Counted from the first letter of the stretch, positions 16,272-25,200 are shown. The stretch: DNA of 60,757 nucleotides from an uncultured Lachnospiraceae bacterium (GCA_910583835.1 CAJTYM010000024.1:1-60757), one strand, 5' to 3'. Numbers and translations: made by a program. Notes: generated by a model from the sequence alone, not told the origin.

Positions 16272-17348
16272 ATGGAAGAACATATCATTTTAATTGCGGA
16301 CGATGTGGAAGTAAACCGCAAAATGCTCAGTTTTATTTTTGAAGAACAATATGAGATTTTAGAGGCAGCCGATGGTGTGGAAGCCATAGAGCAGATTGAG
16401 AAATATGGGGAAGCATTGTCGCTGATTTTCCTTGACCTGATGATGCCGAACAAGTCAGGGCTGGATGTTTTGGAGTATATGTCAGGAAAGGGTTATATCA
16501 ATTCCATCCCAGTGATTATGATTACCGGAGAAGCTACGGCAGAGAGTGAAGTAAAGGCTTATGAATATGGCGTTTCCGATATTATTTATAAGCCGTTTGA
16601 GCCGAAGGTGGTTATGCGGCGTGCCCAGAATATCATTGAACTGTTCCAGAACAGAAGGGATATAGAGGAGAAACTTGAAAGACGTACCAGACAGCTGCGC
16701 GAGAGCCGGGAGAAGTTGGAGCGCAGCAATGAATTTCTGGTAAATGCCTTGAGTTCCGTGGTGGAATTCCGCAGCCTGGAATCCGGCGAGCATATCCAAC
16801 GGGTGAAATATTTTACAAAAATTCTTTTGAGGTATGTCAAGGAAGAATACCCTGAATATGGATTGACGGACGAATCTGTAAATTTGATAACCAATGCCTC
16901 TGCGCTCCATGATTTAGGGAAGATTGCGATTCCAGACAGCATTCTGCTCAAGCCGGGCAAGCTGACCGCAGATGAATTTGAAGAAATGAAGAAACACACA
17001 ACGTATGGGTGTGAGCTTTTGGAGAATTTCAAGCAGGAAGATAATGAGTTCTACCATTACTGCTATGATATCTGCAGGTATCACCATGAGCGTTATGACG
17101 GCAACGGTTACCCGGATAAGCTGGCAGGTGAGGATATACCTATTTGGGCGCAGGTGGTCTCCATCGTGGATGTTTACGATGCGTTGGTGAGCAAGCGCGT
17201 CTACAAGGCAGCTTATGCCGTGGAGGAAGCGGTGCGCATGATTAAGGATGATGAGTGCGGCGTATTTTCACCGAAGATTTTAGACTGCTTTGAGATGGCA
17301 AAGAGTGAATTTTTCCGGGCAACGGAAGAGAAGTTTTCTTTTGTGTAA
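16272..17348 (+). CDS. Response regulator with HD-GYP c-di-GMP phosphodiesterase domain
   Basis: A 358-aa RpfG-like protein. The receiver domain (1-120) has LIADDVE and the phosphoacceptor Asp55 in LIFLDLMMP, plus Lys in YKPFEPK. A coiled-coil linker (about 125-155) leads to an HD-GYP domain with HDLGKIAIPD (His213, Asp214), the HHERYDGNGYP motif and VVSIVDVYDAL. The HD and GYP residues are intact, so hydrolysis of c-di-GMP is likely, controlled by phosphorylation from an unlinked histidine kinase. RBS GGAGG lies upstream. With the EAL protein at 6883 this is the second c-di-GMP degrading gene in the window. Confidence 0.92.
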   Translation: MEEHIILIADDVEVNRKMLSFIFEEQYEILEAADGVEAIEQIEKYGEALSLIFLDLMMPNKSGLDVLEYMSGKGYINSIPVIMITGEATAESEVKAYEYGVSDIIYKPFEPKVVMRRAQNIIELFQNRRDIEEKLERRTRQLRESREKLERSNEFLVNALSSVVEFRSLESGEHIQRVKYFTKILLRYVKEEYPEYGLTDESVNLITNASALHDLGKIAIPDSILLKPGKLTADEFEEMKKHTTYGCELLENFKQEDNEFYHYCYDICRYHHERYDGNGYPDKLAGEDIPIWAQVVSIVDVYDALVSKRVYKAAYAVEEAVRMIKDDECGVFSPKILDCFEMAKSEFFRATEEKFSFV

Positions 17349-17370
17349 AGCAAGCGTATAGCTGTAAAAC

Positions 17371-17412
17371 GAATCCCCCGACTGTAATGGCGTACAGTCG
17401 AGGGATTCTTCT
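17371..17412 (+). terminator. Intrinsic terminator after the HD-GYP gene
   Basis: Long stem GAATCCC-CGACTGTA / TACAGTCG-AGGGATTC with a six-base loop followed by TTCTTCTT. Confidence 0.85.
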
Positions 17413-17524
17413 TACAATCAGCAGTGTGTTTACGATAATATTAGGAGGAGCGGAGGCAGTGCGTATTATCAGAAAATTTACATAAGCTGCTTAGGAATAA
17501 AAGATTTTTACAGGAGGTTTTGTT

Positions 17525-18352
17525 ATGGGATTATTTAAGAGTTTATTTGGGAAAACAGAGAGGTCCTCGTTAACATCAGATGAGAAGGTTCCGTCATCGG
17601 AGAAGGTAATACAGCATATGCTTGCCAATGCAGAGAGGTGTTTGGAATCAAATATGCCTGAGAATGCATTTGAAACTTACAGACAGATTGTGGAGTTGGC
17701 TCCGAATGCAACGGCTCAATACAATCTCGGCAGCCTATATGCGCAAGGTAAGGGAACAGACCAGGATTTCCTGCAGGCAGCGTATTGGTTTCGTCAAGCA
17801 GTTGTGAACGGAGCTGCTTCTGCTGAGAAATTATTGTCAAAGAGCACAGCAGATTATTTGGACCAAGATCTTTCTGAGATTACTTCGTATGAACTTTATC
17901 AGAAAATGCAGAGGTATATATTGTTTTTATATCCGAAGGAGGATGGGAATTCAATTGCTGCTAAAACACTATACAGCTTAGCTGGGCATCACTTCAATAA
18001 GAAAGAGTATGCGGAGGCTGCAAAGCTATTCCGAACAGCGGGCGAGTACTATAATCATGGAGAATCACAGAATTATCTTGCAGTGCTGTATAATACAGGA
18101 GTTGGTTTGGAGAAGGATGACCTTGCCGCACTGTATTGGTTTGACCGGGCGGCAGACAATGGTGTGGAGATTTCGAAGAAAGACAGGGATGGCATTTTAA
18201 ATGCATATTTTGAGAATTTTTCTCCGGAAGAATTTTTTGATATTATGGAGACGCTGGCAAGAGCCTGTATCAATAGTACGGCTGACATTCCACGCGATAA
18301 TGAGAAAGCGGAATATTGGAGAGCCCAGTGTGAGAAGTTGATTAGGGCATAA
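17525..18352 (+). CDS. Sel1-like/TPR repeat protein
   Basis: A 275-aa cytoplasmic helical repeat protein. At least two Sel1-type units are visible: AQYNLGSLYAQGKGTDQDFL with AAYWFRQAVVNGA (about 68-105), and NYLAVLYNTGVGLEKDDLAA with LYWFDRAADNG (about 185-220). Less regular TPR-like helices lie between. Such proteins are protein-interaction scaffolds; no enzymatic motif is present. RBS AGGAGG stands six bases before the ATG. It is bracketed by terminators, so it is a single-gene unit. No specific partner can be named. Confidence 0.75.
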   Translation: MGLFKSLFGKTERSSLTSDEKVPSSEKVIQHMLANAERCLESNMPENAFETYRQIVELAPNATAQYNLGSLYAQGKGTDQDFLQAAYWFRQAVVNGAASAEKLLSKSTADYLDQDLSEITSYELYQKMQRYILFLYPKEDGNSIAAKTLYSLAGHHFNKKEYAEAAKLFRTAGEYYNHGESQNYLAVLYNTGVGLEKDDLAALYWFDRAADNGVEISKKDRDGILNAYFENFSPEEFFDIMETLARACINSTADIPRDNEKAEYWRAQCEKLIRA

Positions 18353-18355
18353 ATG

Positions 18356-18397
18356 AAAAGATGCATGGATTACAACTTACTGTTCCATGCATCTTTT
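18356..18397 (+). terminator. Intrinsic terminator after the Sel1-like gene
   Basis: AAAAGATGCATGGA pairs with TCCATGCATCTTTT around a 14-nt loop. The A-run on the left arm makes it possibly bidirectional. Confidence 0.85.
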
Positions 18398-18429
18398 ACG
18401 CTGTTTCATTGATATGGGATTGGTTTTGA

Positions 18430-18573
18430 TTATGCTGATTGCATAACCGATCTTTCGATTTCTTCTACATCATCTGATGTCAATTCGGGGAAAAAGGCAG
18501 AAATTTCTTCCACTTTCATACGTCCTCTTTCTATCATTGTTATCACGTTTCTTTTTGTCGTTTCTCTTTCCAT
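18430..18573 (-). pseudogene. C-terminal remnant of an Rpn/PD-(D/E)XK transposase-family protein
   Basis: A 47-aa reading frame starting MERETTKRNVITMIERGRMK and ending with ISAFFPELTSDDVEEIE. This charged helix followed by a short helix-turn unit is typical of the extreme C-terminus of Rpn-type recombination-promoting nucleases/putative transposases, whose nuclease domain should lie upstream. An in-frame stop lies shortly upstream, and no nuclease domain is present before the resolvase gene. It is read as a decayed remnant; a genuine small gene is less likely, because only a weak AGAAAG precedes the ATG. Confidence 0.55.
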
Positions 18574-18620
18574 ATCTTTCTGCAATAAAATTCACATTAA
18601 ATTTCTTCCTCTTAAGCAGA

Positions 18621-18665
18621 TAGGGGTTACTGTTCACACAGGACTTTGCATTTACTGCAAAGTCC
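18621..18665. repeat. Intergenic repeat: TACTGTTCAC motif plus perfect hairpin
   Basis: TAGGGGTTACTGTTCAC is followed by the perfect stem GGACTTTGCA/TGCAAAGTCC (18641-18665, loop TTTAC). The TAGGG-TACTGTTCAC motif recurs at 46441-46459 in the opposite orientation. The 421-nt gap between the Sel1-like gene and the resolvase thus holds a terminator, the Rpn remnant and this repeat. Confidence 0.6.
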
Positions 18666-18773
18666 GTAAGAAAATGATTCAGGTGTGATATTTGCATTGA
18701 TTTATAGATATGACAAAATAAATCATGTGAAAAACAATGCCGTAAATTGGCTGATTTTAGGAGGATTTTACAA

Positions 18774-19382
18774 ATGGATAAAGTGTATGGTTATGCGCGT
18801 GTGTCAAGCATGGAGCAGAATGAAGACCGTCAGATGATTGCATTGGAAAAAGCAGGCGTTGCTGCCGGGAATATTTTTACGGACAAGCAGTCCGGCAAGG
18901 ATTTCTACAGGGTGAATTATGAGAAGTTGGTATCGCGCCTGCAGAGAGGGGATTTGCTCTATATCATGAGCATTGACCGTCTGGGGCGCAATTATGCAGA
19001 GATACAGAATCAGTGGCGCATCCTCACCAAGGAAATTGGCGCGGATATCTGCGTACTGGATATGCCGCTTTTGGATACAAGGAATGGAAAAGACCTTATG
19101 GGGACGTTTATTGCGGATTTAGTGCTGCAGATACTCTCCTTTGTCGCGGAGAATGAGAGGGAAAACATACGCAAACGCCAGCAACAGGGCATTGATGCTG
19201 CCAAAAAACGCGGCGTCCGTTTTGGCAGGCCGGAGACAGCAGTGCCAGATAACTTTGAAGTCATTGTAAAGACCTGGGAAAGTAAAATCATCGGCATGGA
19301 TGAGGTTCTCGGAAGATGTCAGATGAGCAGATCGACATTCTTCCGCAGACTGCGTGAAATGCGGCTCGAACAGGGGGAATAA
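18774..19382 (+). CDS. Serine recombinase (resolvase/invertase family)
   Basis: A 202-aa small serine recombinase. The N-terminal catalytic domain has YGYARVSSMEQNEDRQ, with the nucleophile probably Ser11, then IMSIDRLGRNYAEIQ and the long E-helix region VAENERENIRKRQQQG. The C-terminal helix-turn-helix is RCQMSRSTFFRRLREM. Length fits resolvase/invertase proteins (about 185-205 aa), not large integrases. ATG 18774 follows AGGAGG. No transposase, plasmid or phage genes flank it; only an Rpn-type remnant lies upstream. It may be an orphan invertase or the survivor of a lost element. Confidence 0.9.
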   Translation: MDKVYGYARVSSMEQNEDRQMIALEKAGVAAGNIFTDKQSGKDFYRVNYEKLVSRLQRGDLLYIMSIDRLGRNYAEIQNQWRILTKEIGADICVLDMPLLDTRNGKDLMGTFIADLVLQILSFVAENERENIRKRQQQGIDAAKKRGVRFGRPETAVPDNFEVIVKTWESKIIGMDEVLGRCQMSRSTFFRRLREMRLEQGE

Positions 19383-19392
19383 AACGAAATTG

Positions 19393-19422
19393 GAGTGTCA
19401 AAAGGTGTATCTTTTGACACTC
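19393..19422. repeat. Perfect 12-bp inverted repeat after the resolvase gene
   Basis: GAGTGTCAAAAG/CTTTTGACACTC with loop GTGTAT, 10 nt downstream of the resolvase stop. No T-run follows. It may be a terminator or a recombinase site. Confidence 0.7.
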
Positions 19423-19513
19423 TGACCTTGTATAGTATTTTACTATAATTTTCGAGCGAAGAGACATACACGGCTGCTCCTTTTCTATACTATAACATTT
19501 CTGTATCTGTAAT

Positions 19514-20590
19514 TTAACTGCTTTTTTTGGAATCCGGCGAATTCATCCCAAGCACAAAAAACCTCAGAACCGGAACCCTTCTCATGCCCTCGTATAAGGC
19601 AAACGTCATAATGATTTCAACTACAAAAGCAATCCCATAATTGCAGATTGCCGGTAAAGCAAAATAATTGTGCAAGATATAGCAGGTAACGGTTAAAACC
19701 GGATAATGGAGCACATAGATACCAAAACTTGATTTCGCCATATATCTGGTGAAAGCTGTCTCATGGTTCAGATATTTTCTGCCGCAGCCGATAATTGCCA
19801 GTATCACAATCCACAGGTATAAGTTGGTCGTTAAGCTTTGCAGGCAGGAGGAAGACGTAAAATTGCTGCCGCCGTAACGCTGTGCATAGAGGGCAGCGCC
19901 GAGGATGGCAAGGCATAGCAGGGGAAGGCAGATTTTTTCTAGAAGTTCCTGTGTCTTTTCATGAGAGAAAATATAATAGCCTATCAGAAACGCAGCAAAA
20001 TAAATGCCGAAACGGTACATGGTCAGTACAGGCATATTTAACACTTGCGCCGCACCCCAGAGGAAAAGGAAGAGCAGTAAAATAACCGGCAGGTTGGCTT
20101 TCTCGCAGAATGTCCAGACCTTGTCTTTCTTATCTAAGATACGCAGCAGTGCCAGGATACAGGAAAATACAAACAGCATCTGGATAAACCAAAGCGGCCC
20201 GGTTCCGCTTATGGCAGAGATTGGGTAGATGAGGGCAGGAGGTATGTACGCAAGCCCGCCGCCCATTTTGATGTTCAGATACCCTGTTATCCAATGAATG
20301 GCAAACAGGCCAAGTGTGGAAGGGATCAGCAGTTTGACAGCCCTTTCCCTCAGGAATTGCCTGCCGGTCCGCTTCTGCAGGGCATACCTGGCGCTCATAC
20401 CGGCAATGACAAATAAAAGCGCCATAAACCATGGGTATACCACACAGGATATTATGTCAAATATGGGGATATTTGCCGCGCCTGGAATGCCGCCCAAAAT
20501 TCCAACGCCGTTAAACATGTAGAAGACATGGTAAACCAAAACTAACAGGACGGTAGCCCAGCGTATGTTATCAAGATAGTATTTTCTCAT
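19514..20590 (-). CDS. Membrane acyltransferase, acyltransferase 3 family
   Basis: A 358-aa polytopic protein with about ten hydrophobic helices. The family start RKYYLDNIRWATVLLVLVYH includes the conserved Asp-Asn-Arg and the His of the first helix, and SFGIYVLHYPVL near the end is also typical. These enzymes move acyl groups (often acetyl) to extracytoplasmic sugars, peptidoglycan or exopolysaccharide. The ATG at 20590 overlaps closely with the end of the abrB-like gene (stop TAA at 20592-20594), and GAGGAAGG within that gene is its RBS, so translation is coupled. Acceptor substrate is unknown. Confidence 0.87.
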   Translation of the reverse strand: MRKYYLDNIRWATVLLVLVYHVFYMFNGVGILGGIPGAANIPIFDIISCVVYPWFMALLFVIAGMSARYALQKRTGRQFLRERAVKLLIPSTLGLFAIHWITGYLNIKMGGGLAYIPPALIYPISAISGTGPLWFIQMLFVFSCILALLRILDKKDKVWTFCEKANLPVILLLFLFLWGAAQVLNMPVLTMYRFGIYFAAFLIGYYIFSHEKTQELLEKICLPLLCLAILGAALYAQRYGGSNFTSSSCLQSLTTNLYLWIVILAIIGCGRKYLNHETAFTRYMAKSSFGIYVLHYPVLTVTCYILHNYFALPAICNYGIAFVVEIIMTFALYEGMRRVPVLRFFVLGMNSPDSKKSS

Positions 20591-20591
20591 T

Positions 20592-20828
20592 TTATTCACC
20601 TTCCTCGTTATCCTCCTCGTTATCCGTCTGTGTCTCAAAGACGGCAGAGGCAAATTGTGCAAACGCAGTTTTCGGCGGAATCGCCAATCCCCTTTTTTCA
20701 TCGCCCAGAATTATCAGAGTATCTCCCGGATTAATGCCAAATATATCGCGTGCCTGTTTCGGTATGACAATCTGTCCCTTTTCTCCGACAGTAACTGTCC
20801 ATGCATATTTTCCTTTGGGTCTTTTCAT
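20592..20828 (-). CDS. AbrB/SpoVT-type DNA-binding regulator
   Basis: A 78-aa protein with one swapped-hairpin AbrB domain: GEKGQIVIPKQARDIFGINP followed by GDTLIILGDEKRG. The C-terminal tail is acidic. It is a probable dimeric repressor. RBS AGGAGG precedes the ATG. It heads a two-gene operon with the membrane acyltransferase. Its promoter carries two direct repeats that overlap the -10 box, suggesting autoregulation. No toxin partner of the MazF type is adjacent, so an antitoxin role is not supported. Confidence 0.88.
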   Translation of the reverse strand: MKRPKGKYAWTVTVGEKGQIVIPKQARDIFGINPGDTLIILGDEKRGLAIPPKTAFAQFASAVFETQTDNEEDNEEGE

Positions 20829-20857
20829 CGTTTCAACCTCCTAAAAGTATGATTTGT

Positions 20858-20893
20858 ATAACTTATTATACATAACTTAGTTTACGAAGTCAA
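20858..20893 (-). promoter_or_regulatory. Promoter of the abrB-like operon with direct repeats
   Basis: On the minus strand, TTGACT (20888-20893), 17-nt spacer, TATAAT (20865-20870). TAAGTTAT occurs twice (20872-20879 and 20858-20865) with a 14-nt period around the -10 box, a likely operator. Confidence 0.75.
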
Positions 20894-20908
20894 TGTTTTG
20901 TTTCTGTT

Positions 20909-20952
20909 ATTTCATACCGACAAAGGGGCGGTTTATGTCAACGGTATGAAAT
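20909..20952. repeat. 10-bp inverted repeat between abrB-like and FliD-like genes
   Basis: ATTTCATACC (20909-20918) and GGTATGAAAT (20943-20952), 24-nt loop. The right arm covers the -35 of the adjacent sigma-28-like promoter. Confidence 0.65.
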
Positions 20953-20973
20953 ATCACTTCCATTCTCCGATAA
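20947..20973 (+). promoter_or_regulatory. Sigma-28 type promoter for the FliD-like gene
   Basis: TGAA at 20947-20950, 15-nt spacer, TCCGATAA at 20966-20973, close to TAAA-N15-GCCGATAA. The same T-for-G variant of the -10 occurs at 8877. Confidence 0.55.
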
Positions 20974-21008
20974 ATACAGCAGAAGAAATTACTTTGAAGG
21001 AGGACTGG

Positions 21009-21653
21009 ATGATGAGAATTACGACACAGATGTTAAACGCATCGATGAGAAAGGCCGGCCTGCCCATCAATAACGTATCTTTGCTCAATTATGTCAATGG
21101 CAGCAGCCAGGGCAGCTTGCTGAACGCGTTGAACAAAAAGGGGATAAAGCTGCAGGATAAAGGTTTTGAGAAATTGAAAGGACAGGCAGAAAAACTGCAG
21201 CAGGCGGCAGAAAAGATGGCTTCTGAGAAATCCTTTCAGGAGGCGCGTACAAGCGGGGATTTGCAGCCTATTATCAGCAATGTGCAGGAGATGGTTAAAA
21301 ATTATAACAACACCATCAAATCAATGAAAAATAGCTCATCCCCATTAAATCAGTATTACCGCCAGATGCTCAAAGAAGCAGCGGCAGATGATAAAGATAA
21401 GCTCAAAGAAATAGGGATTACCAGAGGTGAGGACGGCACGCTGAAGCTGGATGAAGAGAAACTGAAAGCCTCAGATGTGGATAAGCTGGAGGAAATATTG
21501 GGCGCGAAGGGAACATTTTCCTCGAAGGTATCCTTCCTGGCAGACAAGATTGCAGACAATGCCAGAGCGAATGCCAGCAGCGCTTCCAGCCAGTATAATG
21601 CGTTGGGCAATAATTATTTTGCCTCTGCCAGCAGATATAATTTCTGGGGATAG
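21009..21653 (+). CDS. Orphan protein resembling the C-terminal part of flagellar cap FliD
   Basis: A 214-aa, helix-rich, Ser/Ala/Lys-rich protein without a signal peptide. The middle and C-terminal parts follow the order seen in FliD: a segment VQEMVKNYNNTIKSM, then LKEIGITRGEDGTLKLDEEK and a heptad-rich FSSKVSFLADKIADNA. The N-terminal half that forms the FliD D0/D1 arm is absent or replaced. Possible export by the flagellar apparatus is inferred from this likeness and from the sigma-28-like promoter upstream. AAGGAGG (20997-21003) sets the start at 21009 or 21012. The downstream frameshifted gene follows by 9 nt. Function unknown. Confidence 0.6.
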   Translation: MMRITTQMLNASMRKAGLPINNVSLLNYVNGSSQGSLLNALNKKGIKLQDKGFEKLKGQAEKLQQAAEKMASEKSFQEARTSGDLQPIISNVQEMVKNYNNTIKSMKNSSSPLNQYYRQMLKEAAADDKDKLKEIGITRGEDGTLKLDEEKLKASDVDKLEEILGAKGTFSSKVSFLADKIADNARANASSASSQYNALGNNYFASASRYNFWG

Positions 21654-21662
21654 GAGGTTTGC

Positions 21663-22129
21663 ATGGGAATATATGCAGGCAGGACGGAGCAGCCAATACT
21701 GAACAAACATCTTATGACTTATGAGGAACTGGCAGCATGGGCCCAGGAACCGGGGAAAAACCAGGCGGCAAAACCTAAGGTTCAGGAGATAGTGAAGGAT
21801 AAGGTCACGTTTTCCGAGGAAGGTATGAAATCTGCCAAAGAAATGCGGGAATACCTGAATGAAAACAATTTAAATTTTAACCGCTTGAATATGGTGGATT
21901 CGTGGCGGCATCCAAAAAGGCAATGGCGCAGATCCGGGAGGCTTTTGGCGGTGTAAAACTTCCAGAGAAGCCCGGGGATATTGAAAAAAAGACAAAGGAA
22001 GCCTACATGGATGCGGTCTCCGAGAAGAATTTAGAGCGTGCGCGGCAAAAGGTGGGTTCGCATATGGACTGCCGCCCGCAGCTTTCCCTTGGTTCTTATT
22101 GGGAACATATTTTAGCGGAAATTTGGTAG
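21663..22129 (+). pseudogene. Hypothetical gene broken by a frameshift
   Basis: The first part (from ATG 21663 with AGGAGG five bases upstream) encodes MGIYAGRTEQP through EMREYLNENNLNFNRL, then drifts into a basic tail and stops at 21956. The sensible continuation is in another frame from about 21890: KKAMAQIREAFGGVKLPEKP and onward to 22129. Both pieces are charged helical sequence of similar composition, so one gene with a frameshift near 21880-21900 is the simplest reading. It is co-oriented and probably co-transcribed with the FliD-like gene. A sequencing error or programmed frameshift cannot be excluded. Family not recognised. Confidence 0.6.
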
Positions 22130-22142
22130 ATAGTTCCCGACC

Positions 22143-22171
22143 TTGCATTTTTTACTGGAAATCATTATACT
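22143..22171 (+). promoter_or_regulatory. Sigma-A promoter of the giant surface protein gene
   Basis: TTGCAT at 22143-22148, 17-nt spacer, TATACT at 22166-22171. Confidence 0.75.
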
Positions 22172-22227
22172 GGGGTATAGGTACAGGCAGTGTTTGATTT
22201 CCGGCAAAATGCAAAGGAGGAAGGGGA

Positions 22228-25200
22228 ATGAAGATTCGCTCAAAAATTAAGTTTGTAAGTTATGTTTTGGTTGTTTGTATGGTGGCAGACCTGATTCCGG
22301 TCAGGCTATATGCCCAGGAGGGCCAGGTGTTGGAATCCCATGAGTCAGGTCTTGAAGCGGAAAAGCAGATGCCGGCAGCGGAGAATAATTCTATTGAACC
22401 GCAGGCAGATAATTCTATTGAACCGCAGGCAGATACATCTTCTGTATATGTGGAGGACCTGAAAATTTGGTTTGAGCCGGACAGCGGAACGGTTACAGAT
22501 GCAGATGAGGATATTGCAGCGCTGAATTTGCCAGCCGCAATTTCTGGGGCAGCTGTAAAGAACATTGGTGCGAATGCATTTTCGGGCTGCAGTGCATTGA
22601 CGGAGATTGCCTTGCCGGAAGGGCTGGAAAGTATCGGGGACAGTGCGTTTGCGGAGTGTACATCCTTAGTTTCCGTAATTGTGCCGGATAGCGTGAAAGA
22701 TATGGGGAAACTGGTCTTTCAGCGTTGCGCTGCCCTGACAGAAGTTGTTTTATCGGAGGGATTGTCTGCCATACCGAATGAGGCTTTTTCAGGCTGCAGT
22801 GCGCTGCGTGCAGCGGCAGTTCCCCAAGGTGTGGAAAATATAGGGTGGTATGCTTTCTCTGGCTGTACGGCATTAGAAGAAATCATGCTGCCGGAAAGTA
22901 TTATAAAAATTGATGACGGCGCATTTCAAGATTGCATTTCTTTAGCGTCTGTGTCCATTCCGGACAGCGTAAAACAAATGGGCTATATTCATGACCCATA
23001 TGATACGGGCAATTCAGGAAGTTATTTTTATTGCGGAGTCTTTGCAGGCTGCAAGGGATTGACAGAAATTTCTTTTGGCAATGGGATTACAAGCATTGGC
23101 TCAAATGCATTTAACGGCTGCAGCAGCTTGGAGCGCATACATTTGCCAAACAGTCTGCAGGAAGTAGGCAGTGATGTGTTTGCGGGCTGTACTTCCCTGA
23201 CGCAGGCAGAACTTTCCAATCAATTGGCTGCCATTTCTTACCGGATGTTTTCAGGCTGCACGGCATTGAAAAAGATAGAGATTCCAGACGGTATCACACA
23301 TATAAATTTTATGGCATTTTCAGGCTGCAGTGAACTGGCTTCCGTAGTCATTCCAGATAGTGTGGTCAGTATCGGGGAGGGCTATGAATTTGTAGGCATG
23401 GACTACATTCTCGGTATGTGCGGCGGCGTATTTGAAAACTGTCCGAAGTTGTCTTATGTAACGATACCGGAGAGCGTGACGGAGATTCCTGTGGAGTCAG
23501 TATCTGGTTCCAACCGGGTAACCCACACGCTGAATTTTGACGATACCACGGTCGTGCGTGTCAAAGAAGGGTCAGAGGCGGAAAAGTATGTCCTTGAAAA
23601 GGAGCTCAATTTTATCTACTATTTTGATGAGAAATCTCTTACCTTGAATCTGTATGACCCGGAGCGCAGGCTCATAACAGACGGATATGCTGTTTCCTGG
23701 TTTGAGCATGATTCCGATGTGCCGATAGCCGATGGCAGGATGCTTTCTGTTTTTGACAGCCAGAATCAGTATGATTATGAGATTACCCTGTCAGAAAGCC
23801 TGCTTTGGGAGTATGAAAATCCGGCTCGCCAGCAGACAGAGATGAAAAGGTCAGGGGAGCAGTATATAACGGAATATGCCTTGACGCCCCGGGAACGTAT
23901 CCCTGTGAATGGCGTGGTCTTGGATGAGGCTGGAAATCCAATACCGGGTGCAGTCATTATTTTTGAACAGCTTTTTGAGGGAAAATATAAGAATTCACTG
24001 ACGCTGACGGCGGATAGCTCTGGAAGTTATACATCATCCCTGCCCGACGTCCCGACAACGGCTTCCTGTTATGCAGATGGATATTTTCAGTTAAAGGACA
24101 TTGATGTAACGTTTGAGGGAACAGCTTGTAATATTGGTGAAATACGTCTGCATAAGCTTCCTGACAGCCGTATCAGGCTTTCTATGGTAAAAGTCTGCGC
24201 AGCCAAGGAGCAAGGCAGAGGAAAGACGGAGGCAGTATCTTCCTGCGGAGGTATCAATTTTTCCCTGTACAACCAAACGACAGGAAAGGAGATTACATCG
24301 TTTGAGGCGCAGTATCCTTTTCTTTATATAGAGGATTCAGAAATCCATGAGGGAGACAGCATCCGTATACAGGCCACTGATTTGTCTGGCAATCTGTCGC
24401 CGGCCAATGCAGTCGTTGACTACTCAAATGCAGCCGCAGCAGAACTTTCTTTTTTGGAGCATGGCAGCTTTCAGTTAGCGGCAGATAAAAATGCCATAGG
24501 CATTGTTTTTGATGAAAATGGGGAATTTAAGGCGAAATATACAGGACGCAGGAATCTTGCCAGCGGACCTTTGGAAACAGGGACATATTCGCTTGCAGTG
24601 GTTCAGAATACGCCGCTTTTGTCAGGATTGCCGGACATGGATATGCTGGACAGGCTGGGATTAAAGGAAAATGTCGATTACCTTCTCTTTTCCATTGCTG
24701 TCAAAGATGGGATAATTACAGATTTGGGAGAAGTCCGTATACCGGATTTTGACGGTTCGGCGTTCAGTTATACAATCCCGGATGTTACCGGATGTGATGT
24801 GAAAAAGGCAGAAATTGCCGTGGGTTCCCCGCTGTCCGTGCGGGTCTCGTACAAAATAGATGATAAATATAGCGCTGAGTCAGAAAAAGTAATATTAGAT
24901 TTGCCGGAAGGGCTCTCCGTCATTCCCGGAAGCCTGACGGTGGACGGTGAAAAAAAGAATTATCGCCAGGATGGCGCTTCAGTTGCCATAGATACCAACC
25001 GAAAGGAAGCGGTTGTCCGTTTTTATGTCAGCGCTTCAGATGCCGGTGATTATAATCTGAATGCATACCTTAACTTCCGCAGCGGAGGGCAGGAACTGAT
25101 GCAGCCAATCGGCGTGGCTGGTTTTACGGCAACGGAATTGATGCTGGGCGCGGCTTCTGATACCGGCTGCAAGTCAGTTGTCGTCAGCGGCAGCGTGCTG

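Noticed and set aside
18470..18697. Minus-strand frame of 75 codons
   Set aside because: It overlaps the Rpn-type remnant in a different frame and the hairpin repeat; composition is not protein-like and no RBS is seen.
18774..19382. A complete transposon carrying the resolvase
   Set aside because: No transposase, terminal inverted repeats or target duplications could be found around it.
20592..20828. AbrB-like protein as an antitoxin
   Set aside because: The coupled partner is a polytopic acyltransferase, not a small toxin.
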